DNA of 64,000 nucleotides, from positions 1 through 64,000 of the forward strand of contig NZ_CAMFIA010000018.1 of the NCBI RefSeq assembly GCF_945952405.1, read 5' to 3'. The position numbers and the translations under genes were made by a program. The first letter of the stretch is position 1. Each line of letters begins with the position of its first letter. The DNA is from an uncultured Stenotrophomonas sp. Its GTDB lineage: Bacteria > Pseudomonadota > Gammaproteobacteria > Xanthomonadales > Xanthomonadaceae. The notes beneath the pieces were generated by a model. It was not told where the DNA came from, ran no database searches, and worked only from the letters and a program-made list of their open reading frames with translations. This document shows positions 43,408 through 52,397 of the stretch, piece after piece.

Positions 43408-43430
43408 CGCTCCGGGAAACTCCCGGAGCG
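43408..43430 (+). promoter_or_regulatory. hairpin covering the Shine-Dalgarno of the mgtC-like gene
   Basis: CGCTCCGGGA (43408-43417), loop AAC, TCCCGGAGCG (43421-43430): a perfect ten-pair stem. The GGAG at 43425-43428, seven bases before the ATG at 43436, is the only good ribosome binding site and lies entirely in the 3' arm. Folding would close it. Confidence 0.7.
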
Positions 43431-43435
43431 TCCCC

Positions 43436-43885
43436 ATGGAACTCACCCAGGACTTTTCGATCCTGCTGCGCGTAGGCGCAGCGATGCTGTTCGGCGGTGT
43501 ACTCGGCGTTGAGCGTGAAATGGGCAAGCATGCGGCCGGGCTGCGCACGCACATGCTGATCGCCGGTGCTGCCGCGCTGATCGTCGGGCTCGGCGATTCG
43601 GTGGCCGAGCATTTCCAGCAGGAGCGCTACCGCGACCTGCTGCAGGTCGATCCGGTGCGCCTGATCGAAGCGGTGGTGGCGTGCGTCGGCTTCGTTGCTG
43701 CCGGCACCATCCTGCGCGGTTCGCGCGAGGACCAGGTGAGCGGGTTGACCACGGCCAGTTCGTTGATCATGGCCGCGGCCATCGGCATCGCGGTGGGCAT
43801 TGGCAAATACCTGATCGCGGTGGGGGTGAGCGTGCTGTGCGTACTTGTGCTGGCGGCGATGCGGCGGCTGGAGAGGAAGATCTGA
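43436..43885 (+). CDS. MgtC/SapB family membrane protein
   Basis: The 149-residue protein has four to five membrane helices and the family signature GGVLGVEREMGKHAAGLRTHMLI near its start, then VACVGFVAAGTIL and GLTTASSLIMAAAIGIAVG. MgtC proteins inhibit F1Fo ATP synthase or adapt cells to low magnesium and acid; short members without the carboxy-terminal domain, as here, have less clear roles. The gene has a hairpin at its ribosome binding site. Confidence 0.9.
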   Translation: MELTQDFSILLRVGAAMLFGGVLGVEREMGKHAAGLRTHMLIAGAAALIVGLGDSVAEHFQQERYRDLLQVDPVRLIEAVVACVGFVAAGTILRGSREDQVSGLTTASSLIMAAAIGIAVGIGKYLIAVGVSVLCVLVLAAMRRLERKI

Positions 43886-43971
43886 GCGCCGGTGGGCTCG
43901 CAGTTCCCCAGCGGATCCGTGCCCCCTGCGGAGCGGGGCGCAATGCTGTTGCGACGCTGATCTGCAGGACA

Positions 43972-43986
43972 AATGGTAGGACCAAT
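43972..43986. promoter_or_regulatory. LldR operator 1
   Basis: AATGGT-AGG-ACCAAT matches the FadR-type LldR consensus TNGT-N3-ACNA. Its centre lies 96 bp upstream of a second copy, and both precede the lldP start. Confidence 0.75.
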
Positions 43987-44067
43987 ATGGGATCTAACCC
44001 TATGGTCTAATAGGCTCTCCGCCGGAGTGGCGCTTGAATACGCCGGAAGTGGTCTGATCTTTCAACT

Positions 44068-44082
44068 ATTGGTACGACCAAT
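44068..44082. promoter_or_regulatory. LldR operator 2
   Basis: ATTGGT-ACG-ACCAAT is a perfect inverted repeat of the same class as operator 1 and lies 64 bp upstream of the lldP ATG. Two sites flanking a promoter are known from the E. coli lldPRD operon, where LldR may form a loop without lactate. Confidence 0.8.
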
Positions 44083-44146
44083 AATCGAGGCCACGGCAGA
44101 CCACCGCCCGCGGTGGAGCCCATTCCGCCCCCAGTCGAGAGCCTTC

Positions 44147-45805
44147 ATGCAGCCCTGGCAACACCTGTACGACCCCGCTGGCAACCTGTGGTTGTCGAGC
44201 CTGATCGCGCTGCTGCCGATCGCGTTCTTCTTCATCGCCCTGGCGGTGCTGCGCATGAAGGGCTGGCTTGCCGGTACCCTCACCGTGGCCATCGCGCTCG
44301 GGGTGGCGCTGCTGTTCTACCGCATGCCGTTGACCCAGGCGCTGGGTGCGGCGGGCTTCGGCTTCGTCTACGGGCTGTGGCCGATCGCCTGGATCATCAT
44401 CGGCGCAGTGTTCCTCTACAAGGTCTCGGTCAAGACCGGGCAGTTCGACATCATCCGCGCCTCGATCCTGTCGGTCACCGAAGACCAGCGCCTGCAGATG
44501 CTGATGGTCGGCTTCGCCTTTGGTGCCTTCCTGGAAGGTGCGGCAGGCTTCGGTGCGCCCGTAGCGATCACCGCGGCGCTGCTGGTCGGGCTGGGCTTCA
44601 AGCCGCTGTATGCCGCTGGCCTGTGCCTGATCGTCAATACCGCACCGGTTGCGTTCGGCGCGATGGGCATTCCGATCATCGTCGCCGGACAGGTCACCGG
44701 CCTCGACGCATTCGAGATCGGCCAGATGGCCGGGCGCCAGCTGCCGTTCCTGACCGTGATCGTGCTGTTCTGGATCATGGCGATCATGGATGGCTGGCGC
44801 GGCATCAAGGAAACCTGGCCGGCGGTGCTGGTGGCCGGCGGCTCGTTCGCCATCGCCCAGTACCTCACTTCGAACTTCATCGGCCCGGAGCTGCCGGACA
44901 TCACCGCGTCGCTGGCCTCGCTGGTCTGCCTGACGCTGTTCCTGCGCCGCTGGAAGCCGGTGCGGATCTTCCGCTTCGATACCGAAACCAGTGCCGAAGC
45001 CGCCGCACAGGCGCTGGAAGCGCCGCGCCACAGTGCTGGCCAGATCGCCAAAGCGTGGTCGCCGTTCCTGATCCTCACCGCCATGGTCACGCTGTGGAGC
45101 ATCAAGCCGTTCAAGTCGCTGTTCGCGGCCGGCGGCGTGCTGGAAAGCTGGGTACTGAAGATTCCGGTGCCTGGCCTGGACCAGCAGGTGCAGAAGATGC
45201 CGCCGATCGTGGACACGCCGCTGAGCTACGAGGCGATCTACAAGTTCGACTGGTTCTCGGCCACCGGCACCTCGATCATCATTGCCGCGGTGATCGCGAT
45301 CATCGCGCTGCGCATGCCGGCGCGCTCGGCGCTGCAGACCTTCGGCGAGACCGTGCGCGAGCTGCGCATGCCGATCTACTCGATCGGCATGGTGCTGGCC
45401 TTTGCCTTCATCGCCAACTATTCGGGCCTGTCGGCCACGCTGGCGCTGGCGTTGGCACACACCGGCAAGGCGTTCCCGTTCTTCTCGCCGTTCCTGGGCT
45501 GGCTGGGCGTGTTCCTGACCGGCTCGGACACGTCCTCCAATGCCCTGTTCTCGGCATTGCAGGCCACCACTGCGCAGCAGATCGGGGTGTCCGACGTGCT
45601 GCTGGTGGCGGCCAATACCACCGGTGGCGTCACTGGCAAGATGATCTCGCCGCAATCGATCGCCATTGCCTGCGCGGCGGTCGGCCTGGCCGGCCGCGAG
45701 TCGGACCTGTTCCGCTTCACGGTCAAGCACAGCCTGATCTTCACCACGATGGTCGGCCTGATCACCCTGGCCCAGGCCTACTGGCTGACCTGGATGATTC
45801 CCTGA
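44147..45805 (+). CDS. lldP: L-lactate permease
   Basis: The 552-residue inner-membrane protein has about 13 helices and the lactate permease signatures [41 protein letters not shown] and [15 protein letters not shown]. It brings L- and D-lactate (and glycolate) into the cell with protons. ATG 44147 follows GAGAG; the frame is open upstream through the operators. It is the first gene of the lactate operon. Confidence 0.95.
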   Translation: MQPWQHLYDPAGNLWLSSLIALLPIAFFFIALAVLRMKGWLAGTLTVAIALGVALLFYRMPLTQALGAAGFGFVYGLWPIAWIIIGAVFLYKVSVKTGQFDIIRASILSVTEDQRLQMLMVGFAFGAFLEGAAGFGAPVAITAALLVGLGFKPLYAAGLCLIVNTAPVAFGAMGIPIIVAGQVTGLDAFEIGQMAGRQLPFLTVIVLFWIMAIMDGWRGIKETWPAVLVAGGSFAIAQYLTSNFIGPELPDITASLASLVCLTLFLRRWKPVRIFRFDTETSAEAAAQALEAPRHSAGQIAKAWSPFLILTAMVTLWSIKPFKSLFAAGGVLESWVLKIPVPGLDQQVQKMPPIVDTPLSYEAIYKFDWFSATGTSIIIAAVIAIIALRMPARSALQTFGETVRELRMPIYSIGMVLAFAFIANYSGLSATLALALAHTGKAFPFFSPFLGWLGVFLTGSDTSSNALFSALQATTAQQIGVSDVLLVAANTTGGVTGKMISPQSIAIACAAVGLAGRESDLFRFTVKHSLIFTTMVGLITLAQAYWLTWMIP

Positions 45806-45858
45806 GCCATGCCGCGCGGGCTGACCCTCTGCTGCGCGCTTCGGGCCACAATGGCGCC

Positions 45859-46623
45859 ATGAGCACGCAACGTATTTCGGACAAGGTGGCCATGCAGCTG
45901 CGCGGCCTGGTGCAGGAACAGCGGCTGCAGCCCGGCGACCGGCTGCCGGCCGAGCGCGCCCTCGCGGTGCAGCTGGGGGTCTCGCGCACGGCACTGCGCG
46001 AGGCCATCGCGCAGCTGGCCAGCCAGGGACTGCTGACCGCACGGGTTGGGGGCGGAACCTACGTGGCCGAACCGGCGGCGCGGGCACGGCAGGCGCTGGA
46101 TGAGCCGTTGGTTCCCTATCTGCCGCTGTTCCAGGGTGACCCCGAGTACCGCTTCGACGTGCTGGAGATCCGCCACGCGCTGGAAGGGGCCACGGCCTGG
46201 CACGCCGCGCTGCGCGCCACCGATGAGGATCGCGTGCGCATCGTGCAGGCCTTCCAGACCATGATGGATGCACATGGCAAGGACGACCCGACCGGCGAGG
46301 CGGAGGCCGACGCGGCCTTCCACCTGTCCATCGCCGAGGCCTCCCACAACCTGGTGCTGCTGCAGGTCATGCGCGGCCTGTTCGAGCTGCTGCAGACCAA
46401 CATTTCGCAGAGCCGCGAAAAGCTCTACACCTCGGCGCGGACCTTCTCGCCGCTGTCCGACCAGCACCGCGAGATGATGGACGCGGTGCTGGCCGGCGAC
46501 CCCGAACGCGCGCGCGCCGCCGCGCATGCCCACCTCGAGTTCGTGCACACCACGCTGCGCACGCTCGACGACAACGAGGCCCGGCGCGCGCGGGCATCGC
46601 GTCTACCTTCCCCACACGGTTGA
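45859..46623 (+). CDS. lldR: LldR, GntR/FadR-type lactate regulator
   Basis: The 254-residue protein has a GntR winged helix (residues 3-70, [27 protein letters not shown]) and an FCD effector domain (about 95-230, with the metal/ligand residues in [11 protein letters not shown] and [15 protein letters not shown]). It lies between permease and dehydrogenase genes as in E. coli and should bind the two operators before lldP, releasing them with lactate. Confidence 0.93.
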   Translation: MSTQRISDKVAMQLRGLVQEQRLQPGDRLPAERALAVQLGVSRTALREAIAQLASQGLLTARVGGGTYVAEPAARARQALDEPLVPYLPLFQGDPEYRFDVLEIRHALEGATAWHAALRATDEDRVRIVQAFQTMMDAHGKDDPTGEAEADAAFHLSIAEASHNLVLLQVMRGLFELLQTNISQSREKLYTSARTFSPLSDQHREMMDAVLAGDPERARAAAHAHLEFVHTTLRTLDDNEARRARASRLPSPHG

Positions 46624-46627
46624 CCCC

Positions 46628-47767
46628 ATGATCATCTCCGCCTCCACCGATTACCGCGCCGCGGCCGAGCGCCGGCTGCCGCCGTTCCTGTTCCACTACA
46701 TCGATGGCGGCGCGTATGCCGAGCACACGCTGAAGCGAAACGTTTCCGACCTGTCCGACATCGCGCTGCGCCAGCGCATCCTGCGCAACATGTCCGACCT
46801 GAGCCTGGAAACCGAGCTGTTCGGCGAGACCCTGGCGATGCCGGTGGCGCTGGCGCCGGTGGGCCTGACCGGCATGTATGCGCGGCGTGGCGAGGTGCAG
46901 GCGGCGCGCGCGGCCGACAGCCGCGGCATTCCGTTCACCCTGTCCACGGTCTCGGTGTGCCCGATCGAGGAAGTGGCACCGGCGATCCAGCGGCCGATGT
47001 GGTTCCAGCTGTACGTACTGCGCGACCGCGGCTTCATGCGCAACGCGCTGGAGCGTGCGCAGGCGGCCGGCGTGACCACGCTGGTGTTCACCGTGGACAT
47101 GCCCGTGCCGGGCGCACGCTACCGCGACGCACACTCGGGCATGAGCGGGCCGAACGCCTCGCTGCGCCGCATCGGGCAGGCCATCACCCATCCGCACTGG
47201 GCCTGGGACGTGGGCCTGTTCGGGCGCCCGCACGACCTTGGCAACATCTCCGCCTACCGCGGCAACCCGACCGGGCTGGAGGACTACATCGGCTGGCTGG
47301 GCAGCAACTTCGATCCGTCCATTTCGTGGAAGGACCTGGAGTGGATCCGCGAGTTCTGGAAAGGCCCGATGGTGATCAAGGGCATCCTCGATCCGGAGGA
47401 CGCGCGTGACGCGGTCGCGTTCGGGGCCGATGGCATCGTGGTCTCCAACCACGGTGGCCGTCAGCTGGACGGGGTGCTGTCCACCGCACGCGCACTGCCG
47501 GCGATTGCCGATGCGGTCCAGGGTGACCTGAAGATCCTTGCCGATTCCGGCATCCGCACCGGCCTGGACGTGGTGCGCATGCTGGCGCTGGGCGCCGATA
47601 CCGTGCTGCTGGGACGCGCCTTCGTTTATGCACTGGCGGCGCAGGGCGAGGCCGGTGTGGCCAACCTGCTGGACCTGATCGCCAAGGAGATGCGGGTGGC
47701 GATGACACTCACCGGCGCCCGTCGCATTGCCGACATCGGCCGTGATTCGCTGGTGCGCCTGCCATGA
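46628..47767 (+). CDS. lldD: L-lactate dehydrogenase, FMN-dependent, respiratory
   Basis: The 379-residue protein is an FMN-dependent alpha-hydroxy acid oxidising enzyme with a TIM barrel. The catalytic His is H275 in [10 protein letters not shown], and [21 protein letters not shown] is the FMN phosphate site. It oxidises L-lactate to pyruvate and passes electrons to quinone at the inner membrane. It begins 4 bp after lldR and overlaps dld by 4 bp (ATGA). Confidence 0.95.
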   Translation: MIISASTDYRAAAERRLPPFLFHYIDGGAYAEHTLKRNVSDLSDIALRQRILRNMSDLSLETELFGETLAMPVALAPVGLTGMYARRGEVQAARAADSRGIPFTLSTVSVCPIEEVAPAIQRPMWFQLYVLRDRGFMRNALERAQAAGVTTLVFTVDMPVPGARYRDAHSGMSGPNASLRRIGQAITHPHWAWDVGLFGRPHDLGNISAYRGNPTGLEDYIGWLGSNFDPSISWKDLEWIREFWKGPMVIKGILDPEDARDAVAFGADGIVVSNHGGRQLDGVLSTARALPAIADAVQGDLKILADSGIRTGLDVVRMLALGADTVLLGRAFVYALAAQGEAGVANLLDLIAKEMRVAMTLTGARRIADIGRDSLVRLP

Positions 47768-49470
47768 GCGGCGCGCAGGCGGTGCTGGCGCAGCTGCGCG
47801 AAGCGGTCGGCAAGCGCCACGTGCTGACCGGCGACCGCGCCACGCGCCGCTTCCGCCGCGGCTATCGCTTCGGTGAAGGCCCGGTGCTGGCCGTGGTACG
47901 GCCGGGCACGCTGCTGGAACTGTGGCGCGTGCTGCAGGCGGCGGTGCAGGGTGGGGCGGCGATCATCCTGCAGGCGGCCAACACCGGCCTGACCGGCGGC
48001 TCGACCCCGGATGGCAATGACTATGGGCGGCCGATCGTGCTGGTCAGCACGCTGCGCCTGGCCGGCATCCAGCTGCTGGACGAAGGTCGGCAGGTCCTGT
48101 GCCTGCCCGGTGCGACCCTGGACCGGCTGGAGCAGACCCTGGCACCGCTGGGCCGTGAGCCGCATTCGGTGATCGGCTCGTCCTGCATCGGCGCATCGGT
48201 ACTGGGGGGCATCTGCAACAACTCCGGTGGCGCGCTGGTCCGGCGCGGACCGGCCTACACCGAGCTGGCGCTGTATGCGCAGGTGGATGCACAGGGCCGG
48301 CTGCAGCTGGTCAATCATCTGGGCATTGCGCTGGGCGATACGCCGGAGCAGATCCTGCAGCGGCTGCAGGCGGGCGACTATCGTGCCGCCGACGTGGGGG
48401 ACGGCGGTGGCCGTGCAGCCTCTGATCCACGTTATGCCGAGGAGGTCCGCCGGGTCGACGCCGATACCCCGGCGCGCTTCAATGCCGACCCCAGTCGCCA
48501 CTTCGAGGCAGCGGGTTCAGCCGGCAAGCTGGCGGTGTTCGCGGTGCGCCTGGACACCTTCGAGAAGGAAGCTGCCGAGGTCTTCTACATCGGCAGCAAC
48601 CACACCGACAGCCTGACCGCGATCCGTCGCCAGCTGCTGACCGGTTTCGAGCGCCTGCCGATCGCCGGCGAATACATCCACCGGGATGCCTATGACATCG
48701 GCGAGCGCTACGGCAAGGACAGCTTCCTGCTGATCGACCGTCTCGGTACCGCGCGGGTGCCGGCCGCGTTCGCGCTGAAGAGCCGCGTCGATGGCTGGTT
48801 CGAGCGGCTGGGGCTGCGCGGAGTGACCGACCGGGTGATGCAGGGGCTGACCGCGCTGTTGCCTTCGCACCTGCCCAGGCGCATGGGCGAGTTCCGCCAA
48901 CGTTATGAGCATCACCTGCTGCTGAAGGTATCGGCGCAGGATGCGCCGGCGACCGAGGCGTGGCTGCGCGGATTCTTCGCCGGCCACGAGGGCGGCTACT
49001 TCCATTGCACGGCCGAGGAAGGGCGCAAGGCCTTCCTGCATCGTTTCGCGGTGGCGGGCGCGGCGGTGCGCTACCGCGAGGTGCATCGCGACCAGGTGCA
49101 GGACATCGTGGCGTTGGATATCGCCCTGCGCCGCGACGATGCCGACTGGTTCGAGCAGCTGCCGCAGGACATCGACAAGCGGCTGCTGCACAAGCTGTAC
49201 TACGGCCACTTCCTGTGCCACGTGTTCCACCAGGACTATATCGCGCGCAAGGGCGAAGACCCGATGGCGATCGAACACGCCATGTGGTCGCTGCTGGACC
49301 AGCGGGGGGCCGAGTATCCGGCCGAGCACAACGTCGGCCATCTGTACCCGGCCAAGCCAGCGCTGGCCGGCTTCTACCGGCAGCTGGATCCGAGCAATAC
49401 CTTCAATCCCGGTATCGGCCAGACCTCGAAGGCCAGGGACTGGGGCGGCTGCGACTGCGGCGGGCATTGA
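47764..49470 (+). CDS. dld: D-lactate dehydrogenase, quinone-dependent
   Basis: The 568-residue protein has a FAD-binding domain of the vanillyl-alcohol oxidase type (about 45-210, with [13 protein letters not shown] and [29 protein letters not shown]) and the Dld membrane-binding and cap domain to the end. Length and motifs match E. coli Dld (571). It oxidises D-lactate to pyruvate, giving electrons to quinone. Presence of both dehydrogenases in one operon lets the cell use both isomers after a shared permease. Confidence 0.94.
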   Translation: MSGAQAVLAQLREAVGKRHVLTGDRATRRFRRGYRFGEGPVLAVVRPGTLLELWRVLQAAVQGGAAIILQAANTGLTGGSTPDGNDYGRPIVLVSTLRLAGIQLLDEGRQVLCLPGATLDRLEQTLAPLGREPHSVIGSSCIGASVLGGICNNSGGALVRRGPAYTELALYAQVDAQGRLQLVNHLGIALGDTPEQILQRLQAGDYRAADVGDGGGRAASDPRYAEEVRRVDADTPARFNADPSRHFEAAGSAGKLAVFAVRLDTFEKEAAEVFYIGSNHTDSLTAIRRQLLTGFERLPIAGEYIHRDAYDIGERYGKDSFLLIDRLGTARVPAAFALKSRVDGWFERLGLRGVTDRVMQGLTALLPSHLPRRMGEFRQRYEHHLLLKVSAQDAPATEAWLRGFFAGHEGGYFHCTAEEGRKAFLHRFAVAGAAVRYREVHRDQVQDIVALDIALRRDDADWFEQLPQDIDKRLLHKLYYGHFLCHVFHQDYIARKGEDPMAIEHAMWSLLDQRGAEYPAEHNVGHLYPAKPALAGFYRQLDPSNTFNPGIGQTSKARDWGGCDCGGH

Positions 49471-49489
49471 CCGCTGCGGCGGCGTACCT

Positions 49490-49597
49490 GTAGCGCCGAG
49501 CCGATGCTCGGCCGCCCTTCCTGTAGAGCCGAGCCCACGCTCGGCTACGCTTTCCGTTTCTTCGGCCGAGCGCAGCCGAGCATGGGCTCGGCTCCAC
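49490..49597. repeat. SMAG-type GTAG cluster, three monomers
   Basis: Monomers start at 49490 (GTAGCGCCGAGCC) and 49523 (GTAGAGCCGAGCC), and an inverted one spans about 49571-49597 (ending GGCTCCAC). It lies after dld, between convergent genes, and may act as terminator for both. Confidence 0.88.
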
Positions 49598-49614
49598 ACG
49601 GCGCGCGTCTGCGC

Positions 49615-49911
49615 TTACTCGCAGCGGGTGGCGGTGATGATGTTGTCCTTGTCCACGTACACGCGCAGGCGGTCCTGGCGGATGTCCTTGGTGGTGATGG
49701 TGCTGGGACCGATCGGGTTGACCAGGCCGGCGCCGCTCTCGCGGGAAAGGCGGCGGATGTTGGCCTCATCGGCCGGCTGGCCGATCGCCCAGCCCAGCGA
49801 GCTGGCGTCACAGTGGCCGCTCCCCTGGACCTGGGGACCGGGCGTGCTGACGCAGGCGGACAGCAGCAGGGCGGAAGCGGGCAGCAACAGCGACAGACGG
49901 AAGGCGGACAT
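49615..49911 (-). CDS. I78 family peptidase inhibitor, lipoprotein
   Basis: The 98-residue protein has a lipoprotein signal with Cys20 in LLLSAC and then the compact inhibitor I78 fold: CDASSLGWAIGQPADEANI, SGAGLVNPIGPSTITTKD and the end DKDNIITATRC, whose two cysteines probably form the disulfide known in fungal elastase inhibitors of this family. It may guard envelope proteins against serine proteases. Confidence 0.87.
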   Translation of the reverse strand: MSAFRLSLLLPASALLLSACVSTPGPQVQGSGHCDASSLGWAIGQPADEANIRRLSRESGAGLVNPIGPSTITTKDIRQDRLRVYVDKDNIITATRCE

Positions 49912-50082
49912 GCGAGCGCTCCTGCGCAGGGGAAGATGGCCGGAACGATAGCACCCGGCGTGCGAAGGGCGTCAGCGTCCTGGTCATTGCCGGCACAGCA
50001 TCGCCATTGCATAGTGGCAGGAATGGCTGGCAGTGCGTCAGCAGGCGGGCCGGGCCTTCCCGGTACAGGTGTTGGACGGCGT

Positions 50083-50739
50083 ATGACGGCAGGCAGTTTC
50101 CGCGAAGTGGGCAGGACGATGGCGGCGCTGGCGCTGTCCATGCTGGGCGTGGCGTTCGCCGCCTCTGCTGCCGAGCCGGAATCCGCCCCGGCCGAACGCC
50201 CGGTGTTTGGTGCCTGGCGCAACCTGCAGACCGAGGCCGGCTACGCGCCAGCCCAGCGCAACCTGGCGTTCGCCATGCTGCCGCAGGCGGCCACCCGCGG
50301 CGACCGCTTTGCCATTCTCGACCGCGAGGGCAAGCGCACGGTGTGCTGCCTGCAGGTGGCCAGCCCATCGCTGGGCGTGGCCGCGCTGCGCGAGCAGTAC
50401 CACCTGCCGCAGGCCTGGGTGATCGACCTCAGCAACGGCCGCAGCCCGGCCCGTCCCTATCTGCCGCACGTGTATGCGATGCAGCGGGTGGACGAGCTGG
50501 GCGACTACCGCTTCGCCGATGTCCCCGGCGCCTACAGCGACCTGGGGGGACTGTTGATCCCGGAGGGCGCGGCACTGGAGGCCGATGGCAACGCCGTCCG
50601 CCTGGGCGACAGCCACTATCCGCTGCATTTCCAGCACCAGCCGCATGCCGATGACGATGGCGCGCTGGACCGCTACACCCTGCAGGCAGGCGAGGGCGCC
50701 GCGCCGATCGTGGTTGAAGTGCCGTTCGGCACCTACTGA
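50083..50739 (+). CDS. exported protein of unknown function
   Basis: The 218-residue protein has a signal peptide (GRTMAALALSMLGVAFAASA, cut about at residue 30) and a compact soluble domain with two adjacent cysteines (TVCCLQV). No family is recognised. ATG 50083 is preferred because the Arg-rich start gives a normal signal peptide; ATG 50119 is an alternative with AGGA near it. It lies 68 bp before cdh and may be cotranscribed. Confidence 0.75.
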   Translation: MTAGSFREVGRTMAALALSMLGVAFAASAAEPESAPAERPVFGAWRNLQTEAGYAPAQRNLAFAMLPQAATRGDRFAILDREGKRTVCCLQVASPSLGVAALREQYHLPQAWVIDLSNGRSPARPYLPHVYAMQRVDELGDYRFADVPGAYSDLGGLLIPEGAALEADGNAVRLGDSHYPLHFQHQPHADDDGALDRYTLQAGEGAAPIVVEVPFGTY

Positions 50740-50807
50740 TTGCAGCACCGCACTGGCTAGAATGCAGCGCGGCGTCGTCTGCCGTGCCTGTTCCGTGAGT
50801 CGTTGCC

Positions 50808-51587
50808 GTGTCCCTGCGCCCCCTCCTGCTGCCGTCCCTGTTGCTGCTGTCCGCCTGCGCCAGTGCGCCTGCGCCGCCACCGGCGCATTCCGATGCGCTG
50901 TGGCGCCTGATCGAGCGCGACTGCCGCGGCAGCGAGGGCCCGCGCGGCGATTGCCTGCGGGTGGAAACGGCAGCGGACCGTCGCGATGTGCTGGTCAAGG
51001 ACGCACATGGCGATTACCAGTTCCTGCTGATGCCGCTGGACAAGGTCAGTGGCATCGAGAACCGCAGCCTGTACCGGCGCGGTGCGCCGAACTACTTCGC
51101 GTCGGCCTGGCAGGCCCGGCGCCATACCGAGCAGGCGCTGGGCCAGCCGCTGCCGCGTGAAGTGGCCAGCCTGGCGCTGAATTCGCCGCATGGCCGTTCG
51201 CAGCATCAGCTGCACATCCACGTTGATTGCCTGCGCGCCGACGTGCTGCAGGCGCTGGACGCGCATGCTGGCAGCCTGGGAACGCAGTGGGCGCCGCTGC
51301 CGGTGCCGCTGCGTGGCCATCAGTACCAGGCCCGGCTGTTGCCGGGCGCGGCGTTGACCGCCAATCCTCTCAATCTGCTGGCCTACGAGCTCAGCGGCGT
51401 GGATGACGTCGGCCAGTGGAGCCTGGTGGTGGCAGGGCGTGATTCGGTGCAGGGGGGCCCCGGTTTTGTAGTGCTGGCCACCCGCGTGGATACCGCCAGC
51501 GGCAACGAAGCCAGTGGCGAGGAACTGCAGGACCATGCCTGCTCGGTTCTGACCGGCGCCGGAGCGGCGTTGGAGCGGGTGCGCTAG
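50808..51587 (+). CDS. cdh: CDP-diacylglycerol diphosphatase, lipoprotein
   Basis: The 259-residue protein is Cdh by its motifs: LWRLIERDC near the start, FLLMPLDKVSGIE, SLALNSPHGRSQHQLHIHVDC (H136 and H138 of the HIT-like HxH site) and LQDHACSVL. It hydrolyses CDP-diacylglycerol to phosphatidate and CMP. A lipobox with Cys17 (LLSAC) replaces the membrane helix of the E. coli enzyme. The start is GTG 50808. Its stop shares CTAG with the stop of the convergent GNAT gene. Confidence 0.9.
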   Translation: MSLRPLLLPSLLLLSACASAPAPPPAHSDALWRLIERDCRGSEGPRGDCLRVETAADRRDVLVKDAHGDYQFLLMPLDKVSGIENRSLYRRGAPNYFASAWQARRHTEQALGQPLPREVASLALNSPHGRSQHQLHIHVDCLRADVLQALDAHAGSLGTQWAPLPVPLRGHQYQARLLPGAALTANPLNLLAYELSGVDDVGQWSLVVAGRDSVQGGPGFVVLATRVDTASGNEASGEELQDHACSVLTGAGAALERVR

Positions 51588-52183
51588 CGGGCCCGCTGCC
51601 GGCTGTGGCGCCAGGCCGGCGCGGTCAGCGCCAGCAGCTGGCGGTCGTGCCAGCCGTGCAGGTCCAGGTGCTGGTCACGCAGTACGCCTTCCAGTTCGAA
51701 GCCGCTTGCCCGCAACGCGCGGGCAAAGGGCGTGTCGCACTCGGTTGGCAACAGCACGAACAGCCGGTGCAGGCCGACATCGTTGAACAGGAACAGGCAC
51801 AGCGCCAGCAGCGCCGCCTCCGTGTGTGCGTGCCAATGCTGCACTGACCGCAGCTCGGCACTGCGTGCATGCAGCGAATGCAGGCGGACGTGCAGCTGGT
51901 CCAGCAGGGTGCCGCGCTCGGCGTCGAAGACGCCCAGCAGCAGCTGGTCATTCTCCTGTTGCAGGCGCGAGCGATGCATCAGGCCAAGGAAACGCGCCTC
52001 TTCGTCAATGCCGACGGGGTCGCGCCGCCCACCCTGGCGGTGGTCATCGAACCGGCGCCAGCGTGGCAGGTCGGAGCGCAGGAACGGGCGCAGCGTGGCG
52101 TGGGCGGTCTGCAACTGCACGAGGTGGCCGCGCAGCACCGGGCGCAGCGGGGGAAGGGCGAAGGTCGGGTCGGAAATCATCAT
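51584..52183 (-). CDS. GNAT family N-acetyltransferase (RimJ/RimL-like)
   Basis: The 199-residue protein has a GNAT fold with RPFLRSDLPRWRRFDDHRQ at the start, a TEAALLALCLFLFNDVGLHRLFVLLP acetyl-CoA region and the carboxy-terminal FELEGVLRDQHLDLHGWHDRQLLAL, as in RimJ/RimL ribosomal protein acetylases. The acyl-CoA loop lacks the usual Q/RxxGxG, so activity is uncertain. Two ATGs in a row (52183 and 52180) serve as start. Confidence 0.82.
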   Translation of the reverse strand: MMISDPTFALPPLRPVLRGHLVQLQTAHATLRPFLRSDLPRWRRFDDHRQGGRRDPVGIDEEARFLGLMHRSRLQQENDQLLLGVFDAERGTLLDQLHVRLHSLHARSAELRSVQHWHAHTEAALLALCLFLFNDVGLHRLFVLLPTECDTPFARALRASGFELEGVLRDQHLDLHGWHDRQLLALTAPAWRHSRQRAR

Positions 52184-52397
52184 CCTGCAACGATGGCGGC
52201 GCCGGCAGCGCAGGACCATTCAAAAGCTTGCAGAAAACGGGAGCGCTCCCCGCAGGGCCTGATTCGGTTCAGGCATAAGGCCATCAGGGCTGGTCATTTC
52301 CGTTGAAACCACCCATTCAGGACACTTTCGTTACGGGATCGTTATGCGCCGCACAGGCCGCAGCGCCCGTACCACCACCCACTCCCCCAGGAAGCCC

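Noticed and set aside
44066..46273. 735-residue open frame opposite lldP and lldR
   Set aside because: Antisense to well-conserved lactate genes; no domain or ribosome binding site seen.
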